Made by a program: the position numbers and the translations under genes | Notes under the pieces: generated by a model | The model's input: the letters and a program-made list of their open reading frames with translations, nothing else | The model's database searches: none | Told to the model about the DNA's origin: nothing | Shown: positions 59,886 through 59,924 of the stretch, piece by piece | How positions within the stretch are numbered: position 1 is the first letter of the stretch | Layout: each line of letters begins with the position of its first letter | Source of the DNA: Paenibacillus cymbidii | GTDB lineage: Bacteria; Bacillota; Bacilli; Paenibacillales; NBRC-103111 | DNA: 59,924 nucleotides | Assembly: GCF_004764705.1 (NCBI RefSeq) | Contig: NZ_SHLX01000044.1 | Location: 1 to 59,924 of the forward strand | Direction of reading: 5' to 3'

Positions 59886-59924
59886 AATGGACCGAATCTA
59901 GCGCCTGAGCTACCCTAATCGTAG

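Overview
The window looks like a chromosomal segment from a spore-forming, moderately high-GC member of the Paenibacillaceae (Paenibacillus- or Cohnella-like). The pointers are strong AGGAGG-type ribosome binding sites, frequent GTG/TTG starts, three S-layer-homology (SLH) proteins, many two-component systems (YesN/YesM, a DISM-type hybrid kinase, LytTR/GHKL), a YhaM nuclease, and a sugar ABC importer without its own ATPase. No rRNA, tRNA or CRISPR array was seen. The taxon is inferred from gene content only.

1-17 kb: a DUF1801 gene; a NarL-type regulator overlapping a hybrid kinase that carries two different kinase cores in one chain; a convergent lipoprotein with a 39-bp tandem repeat; an M29 aminopeptidase; an arylamine N-acetyltransferase with a Gfo/Idh/MocA oxidoreductase; a membrane protein; a cell-wall amidase; and a minus-strand cluster of multisensor hybrid kinase, CheR methyltransferase and receiver-kinase that resembles the RsbK/RsbM stress module of the Bacillus cereus group but lacks the PP2C output. 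An SDR follows.

17-29 kb: AlkD-type repair protein, a beta-helix SLH protein with clear promoter and terminator, an MMPL/DUF6220 membrane operon divergent from an OmpR/HK pair, a decayed gene, and yhaM. 29-40 kb: a glycan-utilisation locus on the minus strand (two permeases, binding protein, Cys-type sulfatase, GHL6-type glycosidase) with a near-consensus cre site at its promoter and a divergent YesN/YesM-type sensor pair. This fits uptake and breakdown of a sulfated glycan under inducer and carbon-catabolite control.

40-51 kb: asparaginase and cutC; a protein that joins the sensor domain of a DISM-type kinase to RCC1 repeats and SLH domains; an XRE regulator; a 1345-residue MBG-repeat SLH protein. 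The last is divergent from a LytTR/GHKL two-component system, with a direct repeat in the shared promoter. 53-60 kb: three consecutive regulator/redox-enzyme pairs (HxlR/quinone oxidoreductase, TetR/ketopantoate-reductase-like, AraC/SDR), an Rpn-type nuclease with an altered active-site motif, and gene and IS debris. From about 45.5 kb onward the DNA looks clearly more AT-rich than the first 45 kb, which suggests different ancestry.

The most unusual non-coding signal is a family of short hairpins found in arrays. Two arrays (39.69-39.88 kb and 41.82-42.01 kb) have four hairpin cores each with nearly identical spacing (51/61/52 and 50/62/52 bp) but different stem sequences. In the first array the outermost cores contain the stop codons of the two convergent genes on either side.
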